In this document: piece after piece, positions 30,933 through 44,723 of the stretch | Position numbering within the stretch: position 1 is the stretch's first letter | Layout of the letters: each line of letters begins with the position of its first letter | Assembly: GCF_036373705.1 (NCBI RefSeq) | Contig: NW_027102722.1 | Span: 1 to 64,000 of the forward strand | Direction: 5' to 3' | From: Amia ocellicauda | Taxonomy: Eukaryota; Chordata; Actinopteri; Amiiformes; Amiidae | DNA: 64,000 nucleotides | Made by a program: the position numbers and the translations under genes | Notes under the pieces: generated by a model | Told to the model about the DNA's origin: nothing | Databases searched by the model: none | Seen by the model: the letters and a program-made list of their open reading frames with translations, nothing else

Positions 30933-31439
30933 GCTTGGCTTGTTGGGCATCCAGGTATGCACTGAGATTACGATCGGCACGATGATTGTCGTTCTCAGGA
31001 GAATTGTGTTTCTTTGCTGATCACGTTCTCTGTCGCTTTTTACACAGTTCTTACAAGTGGCACATTGGGGATGAAGAGCAGAGCATGCTGACACGCATAG
31101 CTGTGGACTTCTGCATGGCATGGGGCCACAGGTCATTCCAAGTATTTCAAGACGCCTGCAAATGTGTGGACACGTTGTGTTGGCCCAACCCTCACAGATT
31201 GTGCCAAGTCAAGTAGAGATGCATGTTGTGCTGTTCTAAAGTGACACGTCGTCAACGGCAAAAACATCTCTCAGAGTTCCTGGCTTGACTTGCCTCTGGA
31301 AGACAACACTTGCCCAGGCTGGATATTTGCCGAAAGAAGCAAAGAGGACTAGACACCTTGCCTAGACGCAACTGCATATTTCATTGTCACCTGGAAGGCC
31401 ATCCAGGCTTTTCACCATCATGGCCCTCGGTCAACAAGG

Positions 31440-31493
31440 CGCCCGAACAGGGACTCGAACCCTGGACCCTCAGATTAAAAGTCTGATGCTCTA
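31440..31493 (-). pseudogene. Truncated tRNA-Lys, unit 5
   Basis: Same break point as in unit 3, so it shares descent rather than being a second event. Confidence 0.9.
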
Positions 31494-32587
31494 ACACACA
31501 AATCGTTAAACAAAAAAGGTTATAAACACATTAACTACAATACCGGTTAGTAAGACGAAGGTGAGTCTCTCGTTAGTATTGTTAGTCAGACATTAAATAA
31601 CTACGCAGGTTAGTATTTATGTCAGGTAACTTCTCGTTATATATATATCAGTCTCATTTACGTTTAGGTGCCGAGAAAGATCCTATCGTTACTTGTTACC
31701 ACAATTTCCCTTAACTGATTATTATTCAATGATCAAGGATAGGCAGGGCCACCAATAATCTAACGTCTATTGACTTGTGTCAATTTCATACTAAACAGTT
31801 AAACAGGAATGAGAACATATTTCTCGGGGTTGACAGATTTTATTTCTAAAATTATCAACAAAACAGTTTAATGCAACACACATTTATATTTAAGAAAACT
31901 AAATGATATTACACATTCTAGAGTTATGAATCACAGAATAACATTTCTAAATGATTTCTCAAATGTCATGAATCATGAACTCCAAACTGTTAAACTTATC
32001 TGAACTTCGTCGCAGAGAGGCCTCTCTGTCTTCGGGCTCAGATCACAGCACACGGCACATGGTCCGTGTGGTTTGGAACAAAGGCAGTGCGGTTCGGCTT
32101 TGTCCAAGAACTTCCACTCAGTCGATGCAGCTGGAAGTTGGGGTTTCGCGAAATTAGAGTCTTTTCCAAACAGATTTTCCACTGGTTTGAAGGCTCCAAG
32201 GTTGTGCACAAAATCTTCTTTGTAAGCAGGGTTCCACCGTAGTTACTTGAAGACAAAGTCTTTGAGGAAAGCAGGGCCCTGTTCGTTCCAAGGGTCAAGT
32301 TTCTTAAGACTCAAATAGCTATTTAAATGACTGAACACTTTCATATACATTCGACTTACTCAATTGTCCAGCTGTAAAACTCCACTGATCAGGTGGGCAC
32401 AGGCGGGCATGCGCAGTCTGTAAAGTTCTTTCTTTAATATAGTCCTTTAATAGAATTCTTCGTACGGCTCAATCTCCTTCTCCCAGTTTAACTCTTCTGT
32501 TGCCGGCAAAGACTTGGTTGGTTTCTGGTTCCGGTTCGGGCAACAGAGCTACAGGTTGAGCTGTGGCAGCGAATTACTGGTTCAGGT

Positions 32588-32619
<32 letters not shown>

Positions 32620-33638
32620 CTGTGCACTGTTCCTTATAGTCTGTCAGATCAATAGGTGATTGGTTCTTGAGTTCTTGAGATTGGATTTCGGTTTCAGCCC
32701 CCAGTGTCCTAATGGAGGGGGGCTTGATTTATGACTGATGTCAATCCATGCCATCTTTTGGAAATGCCGGTTGGCCCGGGTTCGTAGCTCTATGTCGGGA
32801 TTTCGGCTCTCGTCCACTTCAAAGAGTTTTTGTCACCTACAGGCCCCTTTCTCCAGACATCTCATAGCAGGATTCAACCTATTTGGCCTCTTCTCGGTGC
32901 CATCCTCCCCAAAACTGTCACTTTGATGCAAACCAGTTCCAAGCTGATGAGCAAAGGAAATCTGATAACTTTGGGGGTGGAGAGGTCTTCTTTAGATCAG
33001 TGCTTCAGCTCAGAGCCCAAATGCTCTTATCAAAATACACCCAACATAACGCTACACAGTGGAACTGCAAGGCAATTGATTAAAGGGACATGTGGTGAAT
33101 TCCTTTTTATCTTTATACTGTTGTTGGATGTCTCCTGTTCCTCTAAGTCTCATTTGGCCTTGGTTTTCCCCCTCTGTGTTGAATAATCGGGCTCTAAATA
33201 GCCCCGGCGTTTCTCCTGCAGTTCTTCGTTCTTTCCACTGCTAGCGCTGCCTTTGTGTAGCTTGTTATAGGATATTGTGAACTGAACCTATTTTGCTGTG
33301 AATTTATATGTACTGCGAATAGTTTATTGTGGCTGGTCTTGGTCTGTCTGCACTAAATAAATGATTTGTATCAAGGGATTATTTAGTTTGTCTGTGTACT
33401 TTTTTACCTAACCACTAAGGGCCACTCCTTGCACTTCACACATTTGCCCTTTTAATTACTCCCTTACTGACATACTTTAACATGCAATGTGCGTGTGATA
33501 ATAGTTTTAGCAGCCTGTTGCCATTCAGGTGAGACAATACCTAGTAAATCCTTTTTTTTTTTTTTCATGTTGGTGCGCCGCGAAGGTTTTTGGTCTCAGC
33601 AAAGTGTGCCGTGGCATTACAACGCTTGGGAACCACTG
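31494..33638. mobile_element. Left-truncated LTR plus hAT right arm (unit 5-6)
   Basis: LTR part ends at 33056; hAT right terminus at 33638. Confidence 0.85.
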
Positions 33639-34145
33639 GCTTGGCTTGTTGGGCATCCAGGTATGCACTGAGATTACGATCGGCACGATGATTGTCGTTC
33701 TCAGGAGAATTGTGTTTCTTTGCTGATCACGTTCTCTGTCGCTTTTTACACAGTTCTTACAAGTGGCACATTGGGGATGAAGAGCAGAGCATGCTGACAC
33801 GCATAGCTGTGGACTTCTGCATGGCATGGGGCCACAGGTCATTCCAAGTATTTCAAGACGCCTGCAAATGTGTGGACACGTTGTGTTGGCCCAACCCTCA
33901 CAGATTGTGCCAAGTCAAGTAGAGATGCATGTTGTGCTGTTCTAAAGTGACACGTCGTCAACGGCAAAAACATCTCTCAGAGTTCCTGGCTTGACTTGCC
34001 TCTGGAAGACAACACTTGCCCAGGCTGGATATTTGCCGAAAGAAGCAAAGAGGACTAGACACCTTGCCTAGATTTAACTGCATATTTCATTGTCACCTGG
34101 AAGGCCATCCAGGCTTTTCACCATCATGGCCCTCGGTCAACAAGG

Positions 34146-34199
34146 CGCCCGAACAGGGACTCGAACCCTGGACCCTCAGATTAAAAGTCTGATGCTCTA
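34146..34199 (-). pseudogene. Truncated tRNA-Lys, unit 6
   Basis: Retains B box GGTTCGAGTCC and TTT anticodon; 5' third missing. Confidence 0.9.
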
Positions 34200-35303
34200 A
34201 CACACAAATCGTTAAACAAAAAAGGTTATAAACACATTAACTACAATACCGGTTAGTAAGACGAAGGTGAGTCTCTCGTTAGTATTGTTAGTCAGACATT
34301 AAATAACTACGCAGGTTAGTATTTATGTCAGGTAACTTCTCGTTATATATATATCAGTCTCATTTACGTTTAGGTGCCGAGAAAGATCCTATCGTTACTT
34401 GTTACCACAATTTCCCTTAACTGATTATTATTCAATGATCAAGGATAGGCAGGGCCACCAATAATCTAACGTCTATTGACTTGTGTCAATTTCAGACTAA
34501 ACAGTTAAACAGGAATGAGAAGATATTTCTCGGGGTTGACAGATTTTATTTCTAAAATTATCAACAAAACAGTTTAATGCAACACACATTTATATTTAAG
34601 AAAACTAAATGATATTACACATTCTAGAGTTTTGAATCACAGAATAACATTTCTAATTGATTTCTCAAATGTCATGAATCATGAACTCCAAACTGTTAAA
34701 CTTATCTGAACTTCGTCGCAGAGAGGCCTCTCTGTCTTCGGGCTCAGATCACAGCACACGGCACATGGTCCGTGTGGTTTGGAACAAAGGCAGTGCGGTT
34801 CGGCTTTGTCCAAGAACTTCCACTCAGTCGAAGCACCTGGAAGTTGGGGTTTCGCGAAATTAGAGTCTTTTCCTAACAGATTTTCCACTGGTTTGAAGGC
34901 TCCAAGGTTGTGCACAAAATCTTCTTTGTAAGCAGGGTTCCACCGTAGTTACTTGAAGACAAAGTCTTTGAGGAAAGCAGGGCCCTGTTCGTTCCAAGGG
35001 TCAAGTTTCTTAAGACTCAAATAGCTATTTAAATGACTGAACACTTTCATATACATTCGACTTACTCAATTGTCCAGCTGTAAAACTCCACTGATCAGGT
35101 GGGCACAGGCGGGCATGCGCAGTCTGTAAAGTTCTTTATTTAATAAAGTCCTTTAAAAGAATTCTTCGTACGGCTCAATCTCCTTCTCCCAGTTTAACTC
35201 TTCTGTTGCCGGCAAAGACTTGGTTGGTTTCTGGTTCCGGTTCGGGCAACAGAGCTACAGGTTGAGCTGTGGCAGCGAGTTACTGGTTCAGGTGAGAGAG
35301 AAA

Positions 35304-35349
<46 letters not shown>

Positions 35350-36364
35350 GCACTGTTCCTTATAGTCTGTCAGATCAATAGGTGATTGGTTCTTGAGTTC
35401 TTGAGATTGGATTTCGGTTTCAGCCCCCAGTGTCCTAATGGAGGGGGGCTTGATTTATGACTGATGTCAATCCATGCCATCTTTTGGAAATGCCGGTTGG
35501 CCCGGGTTCGTAGCTCTATGTCGGGATTTCGGCTCTCGTCCACTTCAAAGAGTTTTTATCACCTACAGGCCCCTTTCTCCAGACATCTCATAGCAGGATT
35601 CAACCTATTTGGCCTCTTCTCGGTGCCATCCTCCCCAAAACTGTCACTTTGATGCAAACCAGTTCCAAGCTGATGAGCAAAGGAAATCTGATAACTTTGG
35701 GGGTGGAGAGGTCTTCTTTAGATCAGTGCTTCAGCTCAGAGCCCAAATGCTCTTATCAAAATACACCCAACATAACGCTACACAGTGGAACTGCAAGGCA
35801 ATTGATTAAAGGGACATGTGGTGAATTCCTTTTCATCTTTATACTGTTGTTGGATGTCTCCTGTTCCTCTAAGTCTCATTTGGCCTTGGTTTTCCCCCTC
35901 TGTGTTGAATAATCGGGCTCTAAATAGCCCCGGCGTTTCTCCTGCAGTTCTTCGTTCTTTCCACTGCTAGCGCTGCCTTTGTGCAGCTTGTTATAGGATA
36001 TTGTGAACTGAACCTATTTTGCTGTGAATTTATATTTACTGCGAATAGTTTATTGTGGCTGGTCTTGGTCTGTCTGCACTAAATAAATGATTTGTATCAA
36101 GGGATTATTTAGTTTGTCTGTGTACTTTTTTACCTAACCACTAAGGGCCACTCCTTGCACTTCACACATTTGCCCTTTTAATTACTCCCTTACTGACATA
36201 CTTTAACATGCAATGTGCGTGTGATAATAGTTTTAGCAGCCTGTTGCCATTCAGGTGAGACAATACCTAGTAAATCCTTTTTTTTTTTTTTCATGTTGGT
36301 GCGCCGCGAAGGTTTTTGGTCTCAGCAAAGTGTGCCGTGGCATTACAACGCTTGGGAACCACTG
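34200..36364. mobile_element. Left-truncated LTR plus hAT right arm (unit 6-7)
   Basis: LTR part to 35782; hAT right terminus at 36364. Third consecutive short unit in this stretch (24.5-39.1 kb pattern: short, long, short, short, short). Confidence 0.85.
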
Positions 36365-36871
36365 GCTTGGCTTGTTGGGCATCCAGGTATGCACTGAGAT
36401 TACGATCGGCACGATGATTGTCGTTCTCAGGAGAATTGTGTTTCTTTGCTGATCATGTTCTCTGTCGCTTTTTACAAAGTTCTTACAAGTGGCACATTGG
36501 GGATGAGGAGCAGAGCATGCTGACACGCATAGCTGTGGACTTCTGCATGGCATGGGGCCACAGGTCATTCCAAGTATTTCAAGACGCCTGCAAATGTGTG
36601 GACACGTTGTGTTGGCCCAACCCTCACAGATTGTGCCAAGTCAAGTAGAGATGCATGTTGTGCTGTTCTAAAGTGACACGTCATCAACGGCAAAAACATC
36701 TCTCAGAGTTCCTGACTTGACTTGCCTCTGGAAGACAACACTTGCCCAGGCTGGATATTTGCCGAAAGAAGCAAAGAGGACTAGACACCTTGCCTAGACG
36801 CAACTGCATATTTCATTGTCACCTGGAAGGCCATCCAGGCTTTTCACCATCATGGCCCTCGGTCAACAAGG

Positions 36872-36925
36872 CGCCCGAACAGGGACTCGAACCCTGGACC
36901 CTCAGATTAAAAGTCTGATGCTCTA
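36872..36925 (-). pseudogene. Truncated tRNA-Lys, unit 7
   Basis: Identical break to the other short units. Confidence 0.9.
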
Positions 36926-38019
36926 ACACACAAATCGTTAAACAAAAAAGGTTATAAACACATTAACTACAATACCGGTTAGTAAGACGAAGGTGAGTCT
37001 CTCGTTAGTATTGTTAGTCAGACATTAAATAACTACGCAGGTTAGTATTTATGTCAGGTAACTTCTCGTTATATATATATCAGTCTCATTTACGTTTAGG
37101 TGCCGAGAAAGATCCTATCATTACTTGTTACCACAATTTCCCTTAACTGATTATTATTCAATGATCAAGGATAGGCAGGGCCACCAATAATCTAACGTCT
37201 ATTGACTTGTGTCAATTTCAGACTAAACAGTTAAACAGGAATGAGAAGATATTTCTCGGGGTTGACAGATTTTATTTCTAAAATTATCAACAAAACAGTT
37301 TAATGCAACACACATTTATATTTAAGAAAACTAAATGATATTACACATTCTAGAGTTTTGAATCACAGAATAACATTTCTAATTGATTTCTCAAATGTCA
37401 TGAATCATGAACTCCAAACTGTTAAACTTATCTGAACTTCGTCGCAGAGAGGCCTCTCTGTCTTCGGGCTCAGATCACAGCACACGACACATGGTCCGTG
37501 TGGTTTGGAACAAAGGCAGTGCGGTTCGGCTTTGTCCAAGAACTTCCACTCAGTCGATGCACCTGGAAATTGGGGTTTCGCGAAATTAGAGTCTTTTCCA
37601 AACAGATTTTCCACTGGTTTGAAGGCTCCAAGGTTGAGCACAAAATCTTCTTTGTAAGCAGGGTTCCACCGTAGTTACTTGAAGACAAAGTCTTTGAGGA
37701 AAGCAGGGCCCTGTTCGTTCCAAGGGTCAAGTTTCTTAAGACTCAAATAGCTATTTAAATGACTGAACACTTTCATATACATTCGACTTACTCAATTGTC
37801 CAGCTGTAAAACTCCACTGATCAGGTGGGCACAGGCGGGCATGCGCAGTCTGTAAAGTTCTTTCTTTAATATAGTCCTTTAATAGAATTCTTCGTACGGC
37901 TCAATCTCCTTCTCCCAGTTTAACTCTTCTGTTGCCGGCAAAGACTTGGTTGGTTTCTGGTTCCGGTTCGGGCAACAGAGCTACAGGTTGAGCTGTGGCA
38001 GCGAGTTACTGGTTCAGGT

Positions 38020-38051
<32 letters not shown>

Positions 38052-39071
38052 CTGTGCACTGTTCCTTATAGTCTGTCAGATCAATAGGTGATTGGTTCTT
38101 GAGTTCTTGAGATTGGATTTCGGTTTCAGCCCCCAGTGTCCTAATGGAGGGGGGCTTGATTTATGACTGATGTCAATCCATGCCATCTTTTGGAAATGCC
38201 GGTTGGCCCGGGTTCGTAGCTCTATGTCGGGATTTCGGCTCTCGTCCACTTCAAAGAGTTTTTATCACCTACAGGCCCCTTTCTCCAGACATCTCATAGC
38301 AGGATTCAACCTATTTGGCCTCTTCTCGGTGCCATCCTCCCCAAAACTGTCACTTTGATGCAAACCAGTTCCAAGCTGATGAGCAAAGGAAATCTGATAA
38401 CTTTGGGGGTGGAGAGGTCTTCTTTAGATCAGTGCTTCAGCTCAGAGCCCAAATGCTCTTATCAAAATATACCCAACATAACGCTACACAGTGGAACTGC
38501 AAGGCAATTGATTAAAGGGACATGTGGTGAATTCCTTTTTATCTTTATACTGTTGTTGGATGTCTCCTGTTCCTCTAAGTCTCATTTGGCCTTGGTTTTC
38601 CCCCTCTGTGTTGAATAATCGGGCTCTAAATAGCCCCGGCGTTTCTCCTGCAGTTCTTCGTTCTTTCCACTGCTAGCGCTGCCTTTGTGCAGCTTCTTAT
38701 AAGATATTGTGAACTGAACCTATTTTGCTGTGAATTTATATTTACTGCGAATAGTTTATTGTGGCTGGTCTTGGTCTGTCTGCACTAAATAAATGATTTG
38801 TATCAAGGGATTATTTAGTTTGTCTGTGTACTTTTTTACCTAACCACTAAGGGCCACTCCTTGCACTTCACACATTTGCCCTTTTAATTACTCCCTTACT
38901 GACATACTTTAACATGCAATGTGCGTGTGATAATAGTTTTAGCAGCCTGTTGCCATTCAGGTGAGACAATACCTAGTAAATCCTTTTTTTTTCTTTTTCA
39001 TGTTGGTGCACCGCGAAGGTTTTTGGTCTCAGTAAAGTGTGCCGTGGCATTACAACGCTTGGGAACCACTG
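36926..39071. mobile_element. Left-truncated LTR plus hAT right arm (unit 7-8)
   Basis: LTR part to 38488; hAT right terminus at 39071. Confidence 0.85.
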
Positions 39072-39559
39072 GCTTGGCTTGTTGGGCATCCAGGTATGCA
39101 CTGAGATTACGATCGGCACGATGATTGTCGTTCTCAGGAGAATTGTGTTTCTTTGCTGATCATGTTCTCTGTCGCTTTTTACAAAGTTCTTACAAGTGGC
39201 ACATTGGGGATGAGGAGCAGAGCATGCTGACACGCATAGCTGTGGACTTCTGCATGGCATGGGGCCACAGGTCATTCCAAGTATTTCAAGACGCCTGCAA
39301 ATGTGTGGACACGTTGTGTTGGCCCAACCCTCACAGATTGTGCCAAGTCAAGTAGAGATGCATGTTGTGCTGTTCTAAAGTGACACGTCGTCAGAGTTCC
39401 TGGCTTGACTTGCCTCTGGAAGACAACACTTGCCCAGGCTGGATATTTGCCGAAAGAAGCAAAGAGGACTAGACAGCTTGCCTAGACGCAACTGCATATT
39501 TCATTGTCAACTGGAAGGCCATCCAGGCTTTTCACCATCAGGGCCCTTGGTCAACAAGG

Positions 39560-39632
39560 CACCCGAACAGGGACTCGAACCCTGGACCCTCAGATTAAAA
39601 GTCTGATGCTCTACCGGCTGAGCTACCCGGGC
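39560..39632 (-). tRNA. tRNA-Lys(TTT), unit 8
   Basis: Clean A box, B box and anticodon arm; only pair 1 is G-T (3' end GTTCGGGTG). Probably foldable and transcribable. Confidence 0.9.
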
Positions 39633-39867
39633 TTCAGTGAAGTGCTTCACAATGTGTTGGCTTCATGATTGTTCCAGACCGCTTTCTGGCCGGTTTAGAA
39701 AACTGGGCTCAGGGTGAAAAGGGTCACATGCATATGAGATGTTTGGGCAATGCGAGTTCTCCACAGCAAATCTGAATTTCCGGTGTTTTCTCCTTGTCCT
39801 CATGCAATTCCAATGGCTTGACATTTGGGAGCTCGTCCAAAACCGATGTCAAACCATAATCATGCCT

Positions 39868-39956
39868 TCCTTCGAGCCGGAATTGAACCAGCGACCTAAG
39901 GATGCCCGCTGCCTGAAACCTACAGTCCTCCGCTCTACCAATTGAGCTATCGAAGG
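39868..39956 (-). tRNA. tRNA-Tyr(GTA) with intron, unit 8
   Basis: The cleanest tRNA-Tyr of the window: all stems pair, D loop AGCTCAATTGGTAGAGC, GTA anticodon, 16-base intron, acceptor CCTTCGA/TCGAAGG. T loop is TTCAATT rather than TTCGATT, as in every copy. Confidence 0.92.
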
Positions 39957-40026
39957 GAAGCTTCTCACCGTCTTCCCCTGGCAGTCTCAGTGGCCGTGCA
40001 AAGCCAAGAAGCACCGTGGCTTGGCT

Positions 40027-41649
40027 CAGTGGTTTTCAACCCGTGTGCCGTGAGGACTACCCAATTGTGTCGTGAGATTTTTATCCCCTGAAAAATATTA
40101 TGTCATTTTGTTTGGTCAACTTCATAAATCTTGTATCAAATCAAACTTATTCAAATGTGTGAAAATATTACATTTATACATCACCTGTAGAAAGCGTTTC
40201 ATAACTGAAATGTTGTGTTTGCCGGACTGAACGCACACCTACACTGAGTTGCAGTGCTATCAGTTGTATCGTAAGGTACACTTATAAATTTCAATTTAAG
40301 AAGTGAATTTATAGTATCACCTTATCACGAATCCTGGAATCTTGTAGAACTCAATTTCTGTAATAATTGGACACAGACACCAATTCCAAAGATATAAATT
40401 GTTAAATTTATTCAAAAACAAAGACTAAATGTAGCACTACACTAATTATACAAAAGGGAAAAGCTAATCAAAATTCAACTCTAGATCAACAAATCAAAGA
40501 CAAATCACTTCCGTGACCAAATCAAAGACCATGGGATCGCATATGATAACACACAAATCGTTAAACAAAAAAGGTTATAAACACATTAACTACAATACCG
40601 GTTAGTAAGACGAAGGTGAGTCTCTCGTTAGTATTGTTAGTCAGACATTAAATAACTACGCAGGTTAGTATTTATGTCAGGTAACTTCTCGTTATATATA
40701 TATCAGTCTCATTTACGTTTAGGTGCCGAGAAAGATCCTATCGTTACTTGTTACCACAATTTCCCTTAACTGATTATTATTCAATGATCAAGGATAGGCA
40801 GGGCCACCAATAATCTAACGTCTATTGACTTGTGTCAATTTCAGACTAAACAGTTAAACAGGAATGAGAAGATATTTCTCGGGGTTGACAGATTTTATTT
40901 CTAAAATTATCAACAAAACAGTTTAATGCAACACACATTTATATTTAAGAAAACTAAATGATATTACACATTCTAGAGTTATGAATCACAGAATAACATT
41001 TCTAATTGATTTCTCAAATGTCATGAATCATGAACTCCAAACTGTTAAACTTATCTGAACTTCGTCGCAGAGAGGCCTCTCTGTCTTCGGGCTCAGATCA
41101 CAGCACACGGCACATGGTCCGTGTGGTTTGGAACAAAGGCAGTGCGGTTCGGCTTTGTCCAAGAACTTCCACTCAGTCGATGCACCTGGAAGTTGGGGTT
41201 TCGCGAAATTAGAGTCTTTTCCAAACAGATTTTCCACTGGTTTGAAGGCTCCAAGGTTGTGCACAAAATCTTCTTTGTAAGCAGGGTTCCACCGTAGTTA
41301 CTTGAAGACAAAGTCTTTGAGGAAAGCAGGGCCCTGTTCGTTCCAAGGGTCAAGTTTCTTAAGACTCAAATAGCTATTTAAATGACTGAACACTTTCATA
41401 TACATTCGACTTACTCAATTGTCCAGCTGTAAAACTCCACTGATCAGGTGGGCACAGGCGGGCATGCGCAGTCTGTAAAGTTCTTTATTTAATAAAGTCC
41501 TTTAAAAGAATTCTTCGTACGGCTCAATCTCCTTCTCCCAGTTTAACTCTTCTGTTGCCGGCAAAGACTTGGTTGGTTTCTGGTTCCGGTTCGGGCAACA
41601 GAGCTACAGGTTGAGCTGTGGCAGCGAGTTACTGGTTCAGGTGAGAGAA

Positions 41650-41700
<51 letters not shown>

Positions 41701-43024
41701 GCACTGTTCCTTATAGTCTGTCAGATCAATAGATGATTGGTTCTTGAGTTCTTGAGATTGGATTTCGGTTTCAGCCCCCAGTGTCCTAATGGAGGGGGGC
41801 TTGATTTATGACTGATGTCAATCCATGCCATCTTTTGGAAATGCCGGTTGGCCCGGGTTCGTAGCACTATGTCGGGATTTCGGCTCTCGTCCACTTCAAA
41901 GAGTTTTTATCACCTACAGGCCCCTTTCTCCAGACATCTCATAGCAGGATTCAACCTATTTGGCCTCTTCTCGGTGCCATCCTCCCCAAAACTGTCACTT
42001 TGATGCAAACCAGTTCCAAGCTGTTGAGCAAAGGAAATCTGATAACTTTGGGGGTGGAGAGGTCTTCTTTAGATCAGTGCTTCAGCTCAGAGCCCAAATG
42101 CTCTTATCAAAATACACCCAACATAACGCTACACAGTGGAACTGCAAGGCAATTGATTAAAGGGACATGTGGTGAATTCCTTTTTATCTTTATACTGTTG
42201 TTGGATGTCTCCTGTTCCTCTAAGTCTCATTTGGCCTTGGTTTTCCCCCTCTGTGTTGAATAATCGGGCTCTAAATAGCACCGGCGTTTCTCCTGCAGTT
42301 CTTCGTTCTTTCCACTGCTAGCGCTGCCTTTGTGAAGGCAGATGGTGCTTGTGAGAAGTCAACAGCATGTCCACCGAAAAGGGTGTCTGACTCCTGGTTT
42401 TGGATCCGGAAGGGTTGATAACAGACCGAAACGGTTACAATATGATACTGCTTAGATTAACTGTGGATATGTATTGTGATCGTGCTCGGCTCAGGTGTGC
42501 GTTCAGTCTGCACACAATACATTTCGGTCGCGAAACGTTTAATCAAATCGAATAAAATGGCAGGGATAGCATGTTTGATCCGTGTGCTATTGTTTTTCTA
42601 AAATTGTAATGCCCTTTGTAACGTTTAACTACTTCGTTAAATACAGCTTGTTATAGGATATTGTGAACTGAACCTATTTTGCTGTGAATTTATATTTACT
42701 GCGAATAGTTTATTGTGGCTGGTCTTGGTCTGTCTGCACTAAATAAATGATTTGTATCAAGGGATTATTTAGTTTGTCTGTGTACTTTTTTACCTAACCA
42801 CTAAGGGCCACTCCTTGCACTTCACACATTTGCCCTTTTAATTACTCCCTTACTGACATACTTTAACATGCAATGTGCGTGTGATAATAGTTTTAGCAGC
42901 CTGTTGCCATTCAGGTGAGACAATACCTAGTAAATCCTTTTTTTTTTTTTTCATGTTGGTGCGCCGCGAAGGTTTTTGGTCTCAGCAAAGTGTTCCGTGG
43001 CATTACAACGCTTGGGAACCACTG
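40027..43024. mobile_element. Non-autonomous hAT, long form, with nested solo LTR (units 8-9)
   Basis: 2998 bp; GCTTGGCT on both sides. Its right arm keeps about 330 bases (GTGAAGGCAGATGGTGCTTG ... CTTCGTTAAATACAG, 42333-42648) that most other copies lack. That extra piece carries GGTGTGCGTTCAGTC, inverted relative to GACTGAACGCACACC in the left arm, so this is the more complete MITE. Confidence 0.88.
40265..42133 (-). mobile_element. Solo LTR inside hAT (units 8-9)
   Basis: 1869 bp between CAGT copies. Confidence 0.9.
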
Positions 43025-43531
43025 GCTTGGCTTGTTGGGCATCCAGGTATGCACTGAGATTACGATCGGCACGATGATTGTCGTTCTCAGGAGAATTGTG
43101 TTTCTTTGCTGATCACGTTCTCTGTCGCTTTTTACACAGTTCTTACAAGTGGCACATTGGGGATGAAGAGCAGAGCATGCTGACACGCATAGCTGTGGAC
43201 TTCTGCATGGCATGGGGCCACAGGTCATTCCAAGTATTTCAAGACGCCTGCAAATGTGTGGACACGTTGTGTTGGCCCAACCCTCACAGATTGTGCCAAG
43301 TCAAGTAGAGATGCATGTTGTGCTGTTCTAAAGTGACACGTCGTCAACGGCAAAAACATCTCTCAGAGTTCCTGGCTTGACTTGCCTCTGGAAGACAACA
43401 CTTGCCCAGGCTGGATATTTGCCGAGAGAAGCAAAGAGGACTAGAAACCTTGCCTAGACGCAACTGCATATTTCATTGTCACCTGGAAGGCCATCCAGGC
43501 TTTTCACCATCATGGCCCTCGGTCAACAAGG

Positions 43532-43585
43532 CGCCCGAACAGGGACTCGAACCCTGGACCCTCAGATTAAAAGTCTGATGCTCTA
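43532..43585 (-). pseudogene. Truncated tRNA-Lys, unit 9
   Basis: Same fusion junction as unit 3. Confidence 0.9.
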
Positions 43586-44679
43586 ACACACAAATCGTTA
43601 AACAAAAAAGGTTATAAACACATTAACTACAATACCGGTTAGTAAGACGAAGGTGAGTCTCTCGTTAGTATTGTTAGTCAGACATTAAATAACTACGCAG
43701 GTTAGTATTTATGTCAGGTAACTTCTCGTTATATATATATCAGTCTCATTTACGTTTAGGTGCCGAGAAAGATCCTATCATTACTTGTTACCACAATTTC
43801 CCTTAACTGATTATTATTCAATGATCAAGGATAGGCAGGGCCACCAATAATCTAACGTCTATTGACTTGTGTCAATTTCAGACTAAACAGTTAAACAGGA
43901 ATGAGAAGATATTTCTCGGGGTTGACAGATTTTATTTCTAAAATTATCAACAAAACAGTTTAATGCAACACACATTTATATTTAAGAAAACTAAATGATA
44001 TTACACATTCTAGAGTTTTGAATCACAGAATAACATTTCTAATTGATTTCTCAAATGTCATGAATCATGAACTCCAAACTTTTAAACTTATCTGAACTTC
44101 GTCGCAGAGAGGCCTCTCTGTCTTCGGGCTCAGATCACAGCACACGGCACATGGTCCGTGTGGTTTGGAACAAAGGCAGTGCGGTTCGGCTTTGTCCAAG
44201 AACTTCCACTCAGTCGATGCACCTGGAAATTGGGGTTTCGCGAAATTAGAGTCTTTTCCAAACAGATTTTCCACTGGTTTGAAGGCTCCAAGGTTGTGCA
44301 CAAAATCTTCTTTGTAAGCAGGGTTCCACCGTAGTTACTTGAAGACAAAGTCTTTGAGGAAAGCAGGGCCCTGTTCGTTCCAAGGGTCAAGTTTCTTAAG
44401 ACTCAAATAGCTATTTAAATGACTGAACACTTTCATATACATTCGACTTACTCAATTGTCCAGCTGTAAAACTCCACTGATCAGGTGGGCACAGGCGGGC
44501 ATGCGCAGTCTGTAAAGTTCTTTCTTTAATATAGTCCTTTAATAGAATTCTTCGTACGGCTCAATCTCCTTCTCCCAGTTTAACTCTTCTGTTGCCGGCA
44601 AAGACTTGGTTGGTTTCTGGTTCCGGTTCGGGCAACAGAGCTACAGGTTGAGCTGTGGCAGCGAGTTACTGGTTCAGGT

Positions 44680-44723
<44 letters not shown>

